Source of the DNA: Flavobacterium piscis
GTDB taxonomy: Bacteria; Bacteroidota; Bacteroidia; Flavobacteriales; Flavobacteriaceae
DNA: 64,000 nt
Assembly: GCF_001686925.1 (NCBI RefSeq)
Contig: NZ_LVEN01000027.1
Location: 186,001-250,000, forward strand
Direction: 5' to 3'
Position 1 is the stretch's first letter; each line of letters starts with the position of its first letter. Positions 18,811 to 25,994 of this stretch are shown piece by piece. The translations under genes were made by a program, and so were the position numbers. The notes under the pieces were generated by a model, which was not told the DNA's origin, ran no database searches, and was given only the letters and a program-made list of their open reading frames with translations.

Positions 18811-19192
18811 AAAGGTACAAAGGTGTAAAGGTTCAAAGCAACAAAGGGAAATTTTGTGATTCCAATTTTGATCCCTTTTGTATTTATAATTTCATGTTGA
18901 AATAAATAAGTAAAAAAAGCAAACAATTGTAAAATGCCAATTTAGAACGTATAATTGTACATAAGCATAATTGTAGAGATGCACAGCAGTGCATCTACCC
19001 AAAGTATATCGACAAAGAAGAAAAACAAAACTTAGAGATTCAGAGTATTTTTTTGCCGCAGCATAAAATAATTTTGAATCCGTGTAAATCAGTAAAACCC
19101 GCTTTATCTGTGAGAAATTAATTTTCAATGCATGGTGTAGACGCACAGCAGTGCGCCTCTACGATATATATGCCGAAAAGATTGGTAAATAT
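18811..19192. repeat. repeat-rich spacer with two GTAGA..GCAC hairpins
   Basis: No gene is credible here. At 18812-18850 there is a run of AAAGGnnn-type words with an 8-base period. Two hairpins of one family follow: 18973-18998 (GTAGAGATGCAC, loop AGCA, GTGCATCTAC) and 19137-19162 (GTAGACGCAC, loop AGCA, GTGCGCCTCTAC). A third, diverged member is at 36357-36383. The open frames found here cross these repeats. Confidence 0.75.
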
Positions 19193-19228
19193 AAAAGGGA
19201 TAAACAATGAAGTTTATCCCTTTTTATA
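19193..19228 (-). terminator. bidirectional terminator
   Basis: A perfect 13-bp stem (AAAAGGGATAAAC with GTTTATCCCTTTT) with a 6-base loop and T-rich tails on both strands. It would serve the OYE gene on the minus strand. Confidence 0.85.
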
Positions 19229-19246
19229 TTTTAGTTCAATAACAAA

Positions 19247-19278
19247 CTTAGTACCTCAGAATCTTAGAGCCTTAGTAC
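19247..19278. repeat. four octamers of the CTnAGnnn type
   Basis: Exactly four 8-base units, each CT(T/C)AGnnn, directly follow one another (for example CTTAGTAC at 19247 and again at 19271). Only one arm is present, with no inverted partner. The array abuts the 3' end of the OYE gene. Confidence 0.85.
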
Positions 19279-19288
19279 CTTTAAAAAA

Positions 19289-20395
19289 TTATTCTAAAAC
19301 CAATGCTCCCAAAGCTTCTTTAGTGAAACCTTTCAATTGATCGGTTTTTCCCGCTTTAATTTTAGCTACCCAATTCGGGTCAGATAAAAGAGGTCTTCCT
19401 ACTGCAACCAAATCAAAATCGCCTCTGTCGAAACGTCTGTTTAATTCTTCTAATGAAGTTGGTTCAGAACTTTCTCCTGCAAAAGCTCCAAAGAAATCAC
19501 CAGAAAGTCCAACAGAACCTACAGTAATAGTTGGTGCTCCGGTTACTTTTTTAGCCCATCCTGCAAAGTTCAAATCAGATTCTTCGAATTCAGGTTCCCA
19601 GAAACGGCGTTGAGAACAGTGTAAAATATCAACTCCTGCATCTACAAGAGGTGTTAACCAGGCTTCTAATTCCTGTGGATTTTTAGCCAGTTTATAATTA
19701 TAATCAGAAGGTTTAAATTGAGAAAAACGCATGATTACAGCGAAATCATTTCCTACTTGTTTTCTGATTTCTTTTACCACTTCAATAGCAAAACGATTTC
19801 GTTCCGGAAGTGTTTTTCCTCCGTAAATATCTTCACGTAAATTCGTTTCGGCTCTAAAGAATTGGTCAATTAAATAACCGTGCGCTCCGTGAATTTCGAT
19901 CGTATCAAAACCTAATCTTTTAGCATCGGCGGCAGCCTGACCAAAAGCAAGAATGGTCTCTTCAATATCTTTCTCGGTCATGGTTACACCATTTCTAAAA
20001 TCAGGACGGTTTAATCCTGACGGACCTTCAAAAGGAACTGGCGGAACCCATCCGGATTGGTGATTGTCCATAATTCCCATATGCCATATTTGTGGTCCCA
20101 TAGCACCTCCGGCAGCATGAACTTCGTTGATTACGTTTTTCCAGCCGTTTAAAGCTAAATCGCCATAAAAATGCGGCACATTAGCATCATTAGATGATGA
20201 AGCTCTGTTGATAACAGTTCCTTCAGATAATATTAAACCAACTTCACCTTCAGCTCTTTTTTGGTAGTAAGAAGCTACTTCATCAGTTGGAACTCCGTTT
20301 GGAGAGAATGAGCGCGTCATTGGCGCCATTACGATTCGGTTTTTAAGATTTAACGTTTTTAAGTTAAATGGAGAAAACAGGTTGTTTGTACTCAT
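19289..20395 (-). CDS. Old Yellow Enzyme family NADH:flavin oxidoreductase / ene-reductase
   Basis: A 368-residue FMN enzyme. OYE proteins reduce activated C=C bonds or nitro groups with NAD(P)H. The TIM-barrel signatures are visible: KNRIVMAPMTRS near residue 20, the substrate/flavin contact HGAHGYLIDQFF at ~175 and the FMN phosphate region near the C-terminus (VAVGRPLLSDPNWVAKI). The length equals NemA/XenA-class enzymes. It lies 6 bases behind an ArsR-type regulator and must be co-transcribed with it, which suggests induction by an electrophile or thiol-reactive compound. The physiological substrate is not shown by the sequence. Confidence 0.93.
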   Translation of the reverse strand: MSTNNLFSPFNLKTLNLKNRIVMAPMTRSFSPNGVPTDEVASYYQKRAEGEVGLILSEGTVINRASSSNDANVPHFYGDLALNGWKNVINEVHAAGGAMGPQIWHMGIMDNHQSGWVPPVPFEGPSGLNRPDFRNGVTMTEKDIEETILAFGQAAADAKRLGFDTIEIHGAHGYLIDQFFRAETNLREDIYGGKTLPERNRFAIEVVKEIRKQVGNDFAVIMRFSQFKPSDYNYKLAKNPQELEAWLTPLVDAGVDILHCSQRRFWEPEFEESDLNFAGWAKKVTGAPTITVGSVGLSGDFFGAFAGESSEPTSLEELNRRFDRGDFDLVAVGRPLLSDPNWVAKIKAGKTDQLKGFTKEALGALVLE

Positions 20396-20401
20396 AGTAA
20401 T

Positions 20402-20704
20402 TTACAAATTAGATTGAATTAAGTTACTGAGTGCTTCAAAGGCACCTTCGTTGCGTTTATAGTAAGTCCATTGTCCAACACGTTTAGATTCTATAAATCC
20501 GGCGCGTTGTAAAATAGAGAGATATTCAGAAACAGTCGATTGCGTCAGGCCAGCTTTGGCTTGTATTTGCCCCACGCAAACTCCGTGTTCAAATCCGGCA
20601 TGCTGGAGCTGATCCGGAAAATTGATTTCAGGTTCTTTTAACCATTCCAGCATTTGCAATCTGGATTTGTTGGAGAGTGCCTTAAAGATTTCTATTGGTT
20701 CCAT
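20402..20704 (-). CDS. ArsR-family winged-helix repressor
   Basis: A 100-residue regulator starting MEPIEIFKALSNKSRLQML, the typical ArsR start. The recognition helix is AGLTQSTVSEYLSIL and the wing is KRVGQWTYYKRNE. The region corresponding to the ELCVCDL metal site reads HGVCVGQIQ, so only one of the two cysteines is kept. It may therefore sense redox state or electrophiles and not a metal. An in-frame extension of 82 hydrophobic residues upstream crosses the promoter and a repeat and is rejected. It forms an operon with the OYE gene (6-base gap). Confidence 0.9.
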   Translation of the reverse strand: MEPIEIFKALSNKSRLQMLEWLKEPEINFPDQLQHAGFEHGVCVGQIQAKAGLTQSTVSEYLSILQRAGFIESKRVGQWTYYKRNEGAFEALSNLIQSNL

Positions 20705-20708
20705 CGTG

Positions 20709-20738
20709 CAAATATATCGACTTTTCCCGATATGCCAA
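20709..20738 (-). promoter_or_regulatory. promoter of the arsR-OYE operon, possibly leaderless
   Basis: On the minus strand a TTG (20738-20736) is separated by 19 bases from TATATTTG (20716-20709), a textbook Bacteroidota promoter. Only four bases lie between the -7 element and the ATG at 20704, so transcription should begin at or next to the start codon. Confidence 0.75.
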
Positions 20739-20811
20739 TTTACAAGATAATTATTTAATAAAAAATTAAGATGAAGGAAGGTGAAAGCGGGAGATTTTAA
20801 TAAAGAAAATT

Positions 20812-20819
20812 TATATTTG
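20812..20819 (+). promoter_or_regulatory. candidate -7 promoter element (TATATTTG)
   Basis: Perfect TAnnTTTG match 134 bases before the TlpA start. If used, the inverted repeat at 20832-20911 would be in the mRNA leader. No -33 TTG at the right spacing is seen. Confidence 0.35.
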
Positions 20820-20831
20820 CTTGTGAAAATT

Positions 20832-20911
20832 AATCTCGCAAAGGCGCCAAGACACAAAAAATAAAAGCTTATAAGAAATAAAACTTTGCGGCTCTGCGCC
20901 TTTGCGAGATT
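20832..20911. repeat. octamer-type inverted repeat
   Basis: The left arm AATCTCGCAAAGGCGCCAAG faces a right arm made of three 8-base units (CTTTGCGG, CTCTGCGC, CTTTGCGA) followed by GATT. The arms pair imperfectly over ~19 bases. It lies between the divergent arsR and tlpA genes, so it cannot simply be a terminator. Confidence 0.85.
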
Positions 20912-20953
20912 TAAAAAAAAAACAAGCCCCCAAATAAATAACTTAATCAAATT

Positions 20954-21448
20954 ATGAAGAAAACTTTACTTATTCTAGGACTTTTATTGTGCATAATAAC
21001 GACGTCAAAAGCTCAGGTTGTGGGAACCGATGTTGGTGATATTGCCCCGGAAATCGATCTTCCGGACACAAAAGGAAATAATGTGGCACTTTCGTCTTTA
21101 AGAGGAGATTTAGTTTTAATCGACTTTTGGGCTTCATGGTGCGGGCCTTGTATAAAAGAACATCCGCAATTAATAAAATTAAACAGTACCTACGCAGGCA
21201 AGTTTTCTATTTACAGCGTTTCTATGGATACTAAAAAGCCGCTTTGGCTGGGCGCTATCGCAAGGCAAAAATTGACATGGACACAAGTAAGTGATTTGAA
21301 ATATTGGCAATCTCCTGTTGTTGGCGATTATATGCTGCAATCAGTACCTTTAAACTTTTTAGTAGACAAAAACGGAATCATCCTGGCTAAAAACATTCAC
21401 GGAAAAGCTTTGGAAGATATGCTTAAAAGTTTGTTGACGGCGCAGTAA
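20954..21448 (+). CDS. TlpA/ResA-like periplasmic thioredoxin
   Basis: A 164-residue exported thiol-disulfide oxidoreductase. The signal peptide is 1-21 (ending SKAQ) and a single AhpC/TSA-Redoxin fold follows. The active site is Cys63-Gly-Pro-Cys66 in WASWCGPC, and the cis-proline loop reads SVPLNFLVDKNG. Proteins of this type reduce periplasmic disulfides, for instance in cytochrome c maturation or envelope stress. No membrane reductase (DsbD/CcdA) is adjacent. It is divergent from the arsR-OYE operon. Confidence 0.9.
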   Translation: MKKTLLILGLLLCIITTSKAQVVGTDVGDIAPEIDLPDTKGNNVALSSLRGDLVLIDFWASWCGPCIKEHPQLIKLNSTYAGKFSIYSVSMDTKKPLWLGAIARQKLTWTQVSDLKYWQSPVVGDYMLQSVPLNFLVDKNGIILAKNIHGKALEDMLKSLLTAQ

Positions 21449-21522
21449 AAAACGGGAACTAATCAAAACTTTGAGTATATTGCTATTTCAAAAAAAGTAT
21501 AACAATAAATGACTATATCATC

Positions 21523-21927
21523 ATGATTCAAAGATCAGTATTCCTATTCTTTATTTTGGCTGCATTTCAGTGTAGTGCACAAACAATAGAGACTGTTAAT
21601 AAGTTTAAAACCTCTTATCAGCATTGTTTAAACAGCGGTAGCGGTATGAAAAATTGTGCGATTGAATATTACAATCAATCCGATAGTTTATTGAATGTTG
21701 CTTACAGGAATTTAAAACTAAAATTAAGTTCTAAAGAACAATCCCGATTAAAAAAAGAACAGTTGGACTGGATAAAAAAACGCGATCTGTATTTTGAAAA
21801 CGTATATTCAGATACCAAAAAAGAAGGCCATTTTATTGAAGGAAGCAGCGATTTTGATATGGTTGTTTTTGACGAAAAAGCAAATTATGTTTTTACAAGA
21901 GTAAAAGAACTTATAAAAAGACTGTAA
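21523..21927 (+). CDS. LprI-like (DUF1311) secreted protein
   Basis: A 134-residue protein with a signal peptide (1-20, ending CSAQ). The mature part has two cysteines (HCLN and NCAI) and the DUF1311/LprI pattern LLNVAYRNLKLKLS followed by LKKEQLDWIKKRD. LprI of mycobacteria is reported to inhibit lysozyme, but family members differ in function and this role is not shown here. The hydrophobic segment AAFQC is not a good lipobox, so the protein is probably soluble in the periplasm. Confidence 0.75.
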   Translation: MIQRSVFLFFILAAFQCSAQTIETVNKFKTSYQHCLNSGSGMKNCAIEYYNQSDSLLNVAYRNLKLKLSSKEQSRLKKEQLDWIKKRDLYFENVYSDTKKEGHFIEGSSDFDMVVFDEKANYVFTRVKELIKRL

Positions 21928-21950
21928 TTTGTTTTTTAAATAGTACTTAA

Positions 21951-22424
21951 ATGGAATCAAAACTCAGTTTATCTGAATTTCGCAGAAGATTAGAAAACAA
22001 TACAGAAATTGGTTCTCTAAAAGTAAACTTAAGCCTTTTTAGAATATTTCCCAGATTTGGAGAAAGCAAACCATTTTATGGACTTTTTGATGATAAAAGT
22101 TTTCGCCTGACTATCAATTCCAGAACATCGCCAACTTATTTTATTATAAGAGGAAATTACAAGAATATCAATAATGTTCTTAAAGTAAGTTATATCGTTG
22201 AACCCAACAGTAAATTTCAGTTGATCTGGACAAGATTTTCTCCCGTAGTTTTTCTAATCGCAATAAATGTCTTTTTTCTTTTTTTTGGAAGAGGACTCAG
22301 AAGAGCCACCACAATTGTAAGCTTGTTTTTGCTTATTCTCATTTTTTATTCAAGATGGAAAGAAGAAAGAAAGAGAAAAAAATTAGAGCGTAATTTTGCC
22401 AGGATTTTTGAGATTAAGATGTAA
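21951..22424 (+). CDS. hypothetical membrane protein
   Basis: A 157-residue protein of unknown family. Residues 1-~88 are soluble and beta-rich. Two membrane segments at ~93-110 (FSPVVFLIAINVFFLFF) and ~117-133 are joined by a short basic loop (GRGLRRA). A strongly basic tail follows (RWKEERKRKKLERN). The gene starts 23 bases after the LprI-like gene and may be co-transcribed with it. No functional motif was recognised. Confidence 0.6.
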   Translation: MESKLSLSEFRRRLENNTEIGSLKVNLSLFRIFPRFGESKPFYGLFDDKSFRLTINSRTSPTYFIIRGNYKNINNVLKVSYIVEPNSKFQLIWTRFSPVVFLIAINVFFLFFGRGLRRATTIVSLFLLILIFYSRWKEERKRKKLERNFARIFEIKM

Positions 22425-22497
22425 AAGGGTTCGATTGTTTCAGGTTTTCTTTGTTTCATGTTTCAAGTTGCCTGTATTCTCAATCTCTCACATTGTT

Positions 22498-22530
22498 ACC
22501 TTTGTCAAAGTTTTAAACTTTGACAAAGGT
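22498..22530. repeat. perfect 33-bp palindromic hairpin
   Basis: 16-bp perfect arms (ACCTTTGTCAAAGTTT and its complement) around a single T. It lies between the convergent hypothetical and SDR genes. Three CTGAAACC octamers follow at 22538-22561. Without a T-run it is an uncertain terminator. Confidence 0.85.
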
Positions 22531-22563
22531 TGGGAAAACCTGAAACCTGAAACCTGAAACCAA

Positions 22564-23319
22564 TTATTTCCTATTCGCGTTCATTGCCTGTAACGCATTT
22601 TCAGGAGAAGACAAATACAATTTATAAAAATCAGCTGTTGGGCCAACATGAATTTCATATGTATCAGTTTCTATTCCTTGTTTAAGCTCTAAAGCAACTT
22701 GTTCCGGACTTATACCATTTTCACCACCAATTGCTTTAGAAAACTCAGTATTTACTAAAGGAGGCATCAATTCAAAAACCTTTACAAGTGGCTGTTTTTC
22801 CTGTTTTTCCAATGAAACCCTTAATACCTGAGAATAGGAGTGAAGCGCCGCTTTACTTACCGCATAACCCGGAAGTGTATATCCGGGAGAAAAAGCAGCA
22901 ATAGACGAAACATTTACAAAAGCAGCTTCGGGCTGTTTTTGAAGCAAAGGCAGCAATTTTTCGGTAAGTCTTACAACCGAAAGATAATTCGTCAGGATTT
23001 CTTCACTGGCTTTTTCGAACGCATTGGCATTTTCATCTGTTAACTTAAAATAGTGGGCTAACCCCGCATTGTTAATTACAATATTTAGGTTAGGAAAATC
23101 TTCGTTTAATTGTTTTGTCAGTTTTAAGACATCGGCTTCTTTGTTAATGTCTGAAACTATTCCGGTTACATTTTTTAAACTCAAAACTGCTTTTTCCAGT
23201 TTTTCGGCATTTCTTCCTGTAATAATGACTTTATTATCAGCAGAAAATAGTTTTGCAATTTCGTATCCAATGCCTGATCCGCCGCCAGTAATTAGAATAG
23301 TGTTGTTTGAAGTTTTCAT
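22564..23319 (-). CDS. short-chain dehydrogenase/reductase (DltE-like)
   Basis: A 251-residue classical SDR. It has the nucleotide-binding TGGGSGIG at residues 11-18, NNAG at ~86, a catalytic Ser in NVSSIAAF and the Tyr-Lys pair in YAVSKAALHSY. The length and the C-terminal region resemble the oxidoreductases annotated DltE/YciK-like in Flavobacteria. The substrate is unknown. Spacer repeats flank both ends. Confidence 0.88.
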   Translation of the reverse strand: MKTSNNTILITGGGSGIGYEIAKLFSADNKVIITGRNAEKLEKAVLSLKNVTGIVSDINKEADVLKLTKQLNEDFPNLNIVINNAGLAHYFKLTDENANAFEKASEEILTNYLSVVRLTEKLLPLLQKQPEAAFVNVSSIAAFSPGYTLPGYAVSKAALHSYSQVLRVSLEKQEKQPLVKVFELMPPLVNTEFSKAIGGENGISPEQVALELKQGIETDTYEIHVGPTADFYKLYLSSPENALQAMNANRK

Positions 23320-23370
23320 TTTATTTTTAGTTTAAGGTTTTCTTCATTTCAGGTTTTACTGTTTGCTGAT

Positions 23371-23561
23371 TTAACCGCAAAGCACGCAAGTATTTTTATA
23401 ATATCTTGTATTGACAAACGCAATGAACGCAAAGCTTTATCAATTAACTTTACGAACTTATCTTTTTTAGATTACAGCGAATAAAATAAAAAATTGGCGC
23501 CTTTGCGAGATTAAAAAAATTTACCGAACCTTGCCGTGAATCTTGCATGCTGTGCGGTTAA
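23371..23561. repeat. nested inverted repeat spacer
   Basis: The outer arms are TTAACCGCAAAGCACGCAAG (23371-23390) and CTTGCATGCTGTGCGGTTAA (23542-23561). Inside are further words of the same kind: CAAACGCAATGAACGCAAAG at 23416-23435 and GGCGCCTTTGCGAGATT at 23496-23512. The region lies between two genes on the same strand (lpdA and SDR). Runs of AACCTGAA octamers follow at 23580-23612. Confidence 0.8.
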
Positions 23562-23618
23562 ATTTGTGTTCTCATTTCAAACCTGAAACCTGAAACAAAG
23601 AAAACCTGAAACAAATTT

Positions 23619-25025
23619 TTAAATATTTATAGCTCCTTGTCCCGATGCAATCATATAGGCTTCTTTCAGGGTTTCAGAGTAGGTGGGGTGCGCATATGAA
23701 ATTCTGAACATATCTTCGTCTGTTACTTCATATTCCATTCCTATAACGCCTTGCGCAATGAGATCTGCGGCTCTCGGGCCAATGATGTGCATACCTAAAA
23801 GTTCGCCGTATTTAGGATCTGAAAGTACTTTCGAGAAACCATCTTTTTCTAAAGCGGCCCTCGCTCTGGCACTTGCCGAAAACGGAAATTTCCCTACCCG
23901 ATATTCAATTCCTTTTTCTTTCAGTTCTTCTTCAGTATAGCCTACAGAAGCGACTTCCGGCCATGTATAAACCACTCCCGGAATCAATCTGTAATTAATG
24001 TGTGGTTTTTGTCCGTTGATCGTTTCGGCTACAAATATTCCTTCTTCCTCTGCTTTATGCGCGAGCATGGCTCCGGCAACCACATCGCCAATAGCATAAA
24101 TATTTTCGGCTTTGGTTTGCAGTTTTTCATTGGTTACAATTCGGCCTTTAGTATCTACTTCTACTGGAGTATTTTCTAATCCTAATCCTTCAGTATACGG
24201 CTTTCTTCCCACGGCAACCAGACAATAATCGGCAGTAATTTCTTGTGTGGCATTTGCAGTATCAAGAAAAGTAACCGTTGCATTTTTACCGTTATTTTTA
24301 GCCGATTGTACTTTATGACTAAGCAAAATCTTGATATTTTGCTTAGAGAATATCTTTTTGAGTTCTTTTCCCAGTTCTTTATCCATTGTAGGGATCAGGC
24401 TGTCGGCATATTCAATTATGGTAACTTCAACTCCAATTCGGGCATAAATAGAAGCCATTTCTACGCCAATTACACCGCCGCCAATAATGACCATTGTTTT
24501 GGGTTTGTCAGGAAGAGAAAGTGCTTCAGTCGAAGTTATAATTCGTTTTTTATCGATTTCGACTCCGGGAATTGTAGCTGGTTTCGAGCCTGTTGCAATA
24601 ATATAATGCGTAGCGGAAATAGTAGAGGAAGAGCCGTCTGTTGCTTTTACATTAATTTCTTTATCATTCAAAAAAGAAGCAAATCCTTCAAAAACTTCAA
24701 TTTTATTCTTCTTCATCAAAAAGTTTAGTCCTGCAATATTTTGCTCTACAACTTCTGATTTTCTTTTGATGAATTGCGGAAAGTCGAGACTTAATTTTCC
24801 TGTTATGATGCCGTGAGTGGCAAATTTGGTTGCAGCTTCATGATAATGTTCTGTGCTGTCAAGAAGTGCTTTTGTAGGGATGCAACCTACATTCGTACAA
24901 GTGCCGCCTAGTGCTTTGTATTTTTCGACGATAGCCGTTTTATAACCCAATTGCGAACATCTAATGGCCGATGCATATCCGCCAGGCCCTGAACCAATAA
25001 CAATAATATCAAACTTTGTTTCCAT
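23619..25025 (-). CDS. lpdA: dihydrolipoyl dehydrogenase (E3)
   Basis: A 468-residue FAD/NAD flavoprotein that reoxidises dihydrolipoamide in the pyruvate, 2-oxoglutarate and branched-chain 2-oxoacid dehydrogenase complexes and the glycine cleavage system. It has an FAD-binding GSGPGG (11-16) and a redox disulfide Cys43/Cys48 in GGTCTNVGCIP. The NAD-binding motif is GGGVIGVEMA (~185), the second FAD motif AIGDVV, and the C-terminal catalytic His-Glu is in AHPTYSETLKEA. All catalytic residues are present. It is a stand-alone gene with no E1/E2 genes adjacent, consistent with one E3 shared by several complexes. Confidence 0.95.
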   Translation of the reverse strand: METKFDIIVIGSGPGGYASAIRCSQLGYKTAIVEKYKALGGTCTNVGCIPTKALLDSTEHYHEAATKFATHGIITGKLSLDFPQFIKRKSEVVEQNIAGLNFLMKKNKIEVFEGFASFLNDKEINVKATDGSSSTISATHYIIATGSKPATIPGVEIDKKRIITSTEALSLPDKPKTMVIIGGGVIGVEMASIYARIGVEVTIIEYADSLIPTMDKELGKELKKIFSKQNIKILLSHKVQSAKNNGKNATVTFLDTANATQEITADYCLVAVGRKPYTEGLGLENTPVEVDTKGRIVTNEKLQTKAENIYAIGDVVAGAMLAHKAEEEGIFVAETINGQKPHINYRLIPGVVYTWPEVASVGYTEEELKEKGIEYRVGKFPFSASARARAALEKDGFSKVLSDPKYGELLGMHIIGPRAADLIAQGVIGMEYEVTDEDMFRISYAHPTYSETLKEAYMIASGQGAINI

Positions 25026-25394
25026 AGAATAAAAGATTAGTTATATTTTCAAAAGAACTTTGTTGACAGCTTTATTGCTCGTGAATAACAAGTAATAAAG
25101 AAGTCCTTTTTAAGTCTCTGAAATATAAGGAATTATATTTTATTAAGGAAGAGGCTGTATTGTTTTTTATATGATTAATGTATTGATTTAGTGCTGATTA
25201 ATAATCGGTTTGGAATTTTGGAGGAAGAGGAAAATTACAGCAGAAAATGGTATATTATATAAAAAAGGAAAAGTTCACAAAGCTTTGTACTGACTTAGCT
25301 TTATGAACTTAACTTCTTTTAAAATACCAGATAAAAATATTTTCATTTGCTGTAATAAACAAATATCAGCGAACAGGAATTTTTTTTTACAAAC
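25026..25394. other. gene-free spacer
   Basis: A very AT-rich spacer between two minus-strand genes. No open frame, hairpin or TAnnTTTG promoter for lpdA stands out. Unlike most long spacers in the window it does not carry octamer repeats. Confidence 0.6.
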
Positions 25395-25784
25395 TCAATT
25401 TAATCTTTCTTCATGATTTTTTTCACCGCCAAAATTATTCTTCAGCAATTCTCTAACCTGAAACTGGGTTTTGTTTCGGGTGATGTTTTGCCATTCTTTA
25501 AAATCAAAAAGATGAATTTTTTTTGCATTCGGGTTGGTAACAAATGAAAGCCTTGCAATCGAATATTTATAATACTTTAATTCGTGCGATATATGTCTGT
25601 TGGGCACAACAACAAGTATGGTTTCCCATTTCAGGAAATTTGTCGCCGGCGGGATATCTTCTCTTTCTGTTAAGCCAAGTGATTCAAAAAAGGCAATTAT
25701 TTTTTGATCATTTAGTTTATCGATTTTTTGGTCAATGCGCTTAATAGTATTAAGAAGCGTATTTTCGTCTTTAATAACACTCAT
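25395..25784 (-). CDS. hypothetical protein
   Basis: A 129-residue protein of unknown family. The N-terminus is a charged helix with coiled-coil tendency (TIKRIDQKIDKLNDQKI) and the rest is mixed alpha/beta (ILVVVPNRHISHELKYYKY, KIHLFDFKEWQ). There is no signal peptide or membrane segment, so it is probably cytoplasmic. Its codon use looks like the neighbours. It is divergent from the GH2 gene, 210 bases away. Confidence 0.6.
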   Translation of the reverse strand: MSVIKDENTLLNTIKRIDQKIDKLNDQKIIAFFESLGLTEREDIPPATNFLKWETILVVVPNRHISHELKYYKYSIARLSFVTNPNAKKIHLFDFKEWQNITRNKTQFQVRELLKNNFGGEKNHEERLN

Positions 25785-25994
25785 GATAATACTTTTTTTA
25801 TTTGAAATTCAAGATAAAATTACATTAAAAGACAATAATTTAACACAGGATAGCGCGTAGAATGATTCTAAATTTTTTATAGTCTAATTTTCAACATAAG
25901 TATAAAAGTATATACGATCATATTTTGATAAAATACTATTATTTTAATAGGTTTAAAAACAATATTTTTATCGCTGCTAGCTAACCACATTTTT

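Noticed and set aside
20705..20950. 82-residue hydrophobic extension of the ArsR protein
   Set aside because: It crosses a canonical promoter and an inverted repeat; ArsR proteins are ~100 residues and start at the ATG at 20704.
24243..24728. 161-codon plus-strand frame inside lpdA
   Set aside because: Antisense to the complete dihydrolipoyl dehydrogenase gene with all catalytic residues; no independent signature.
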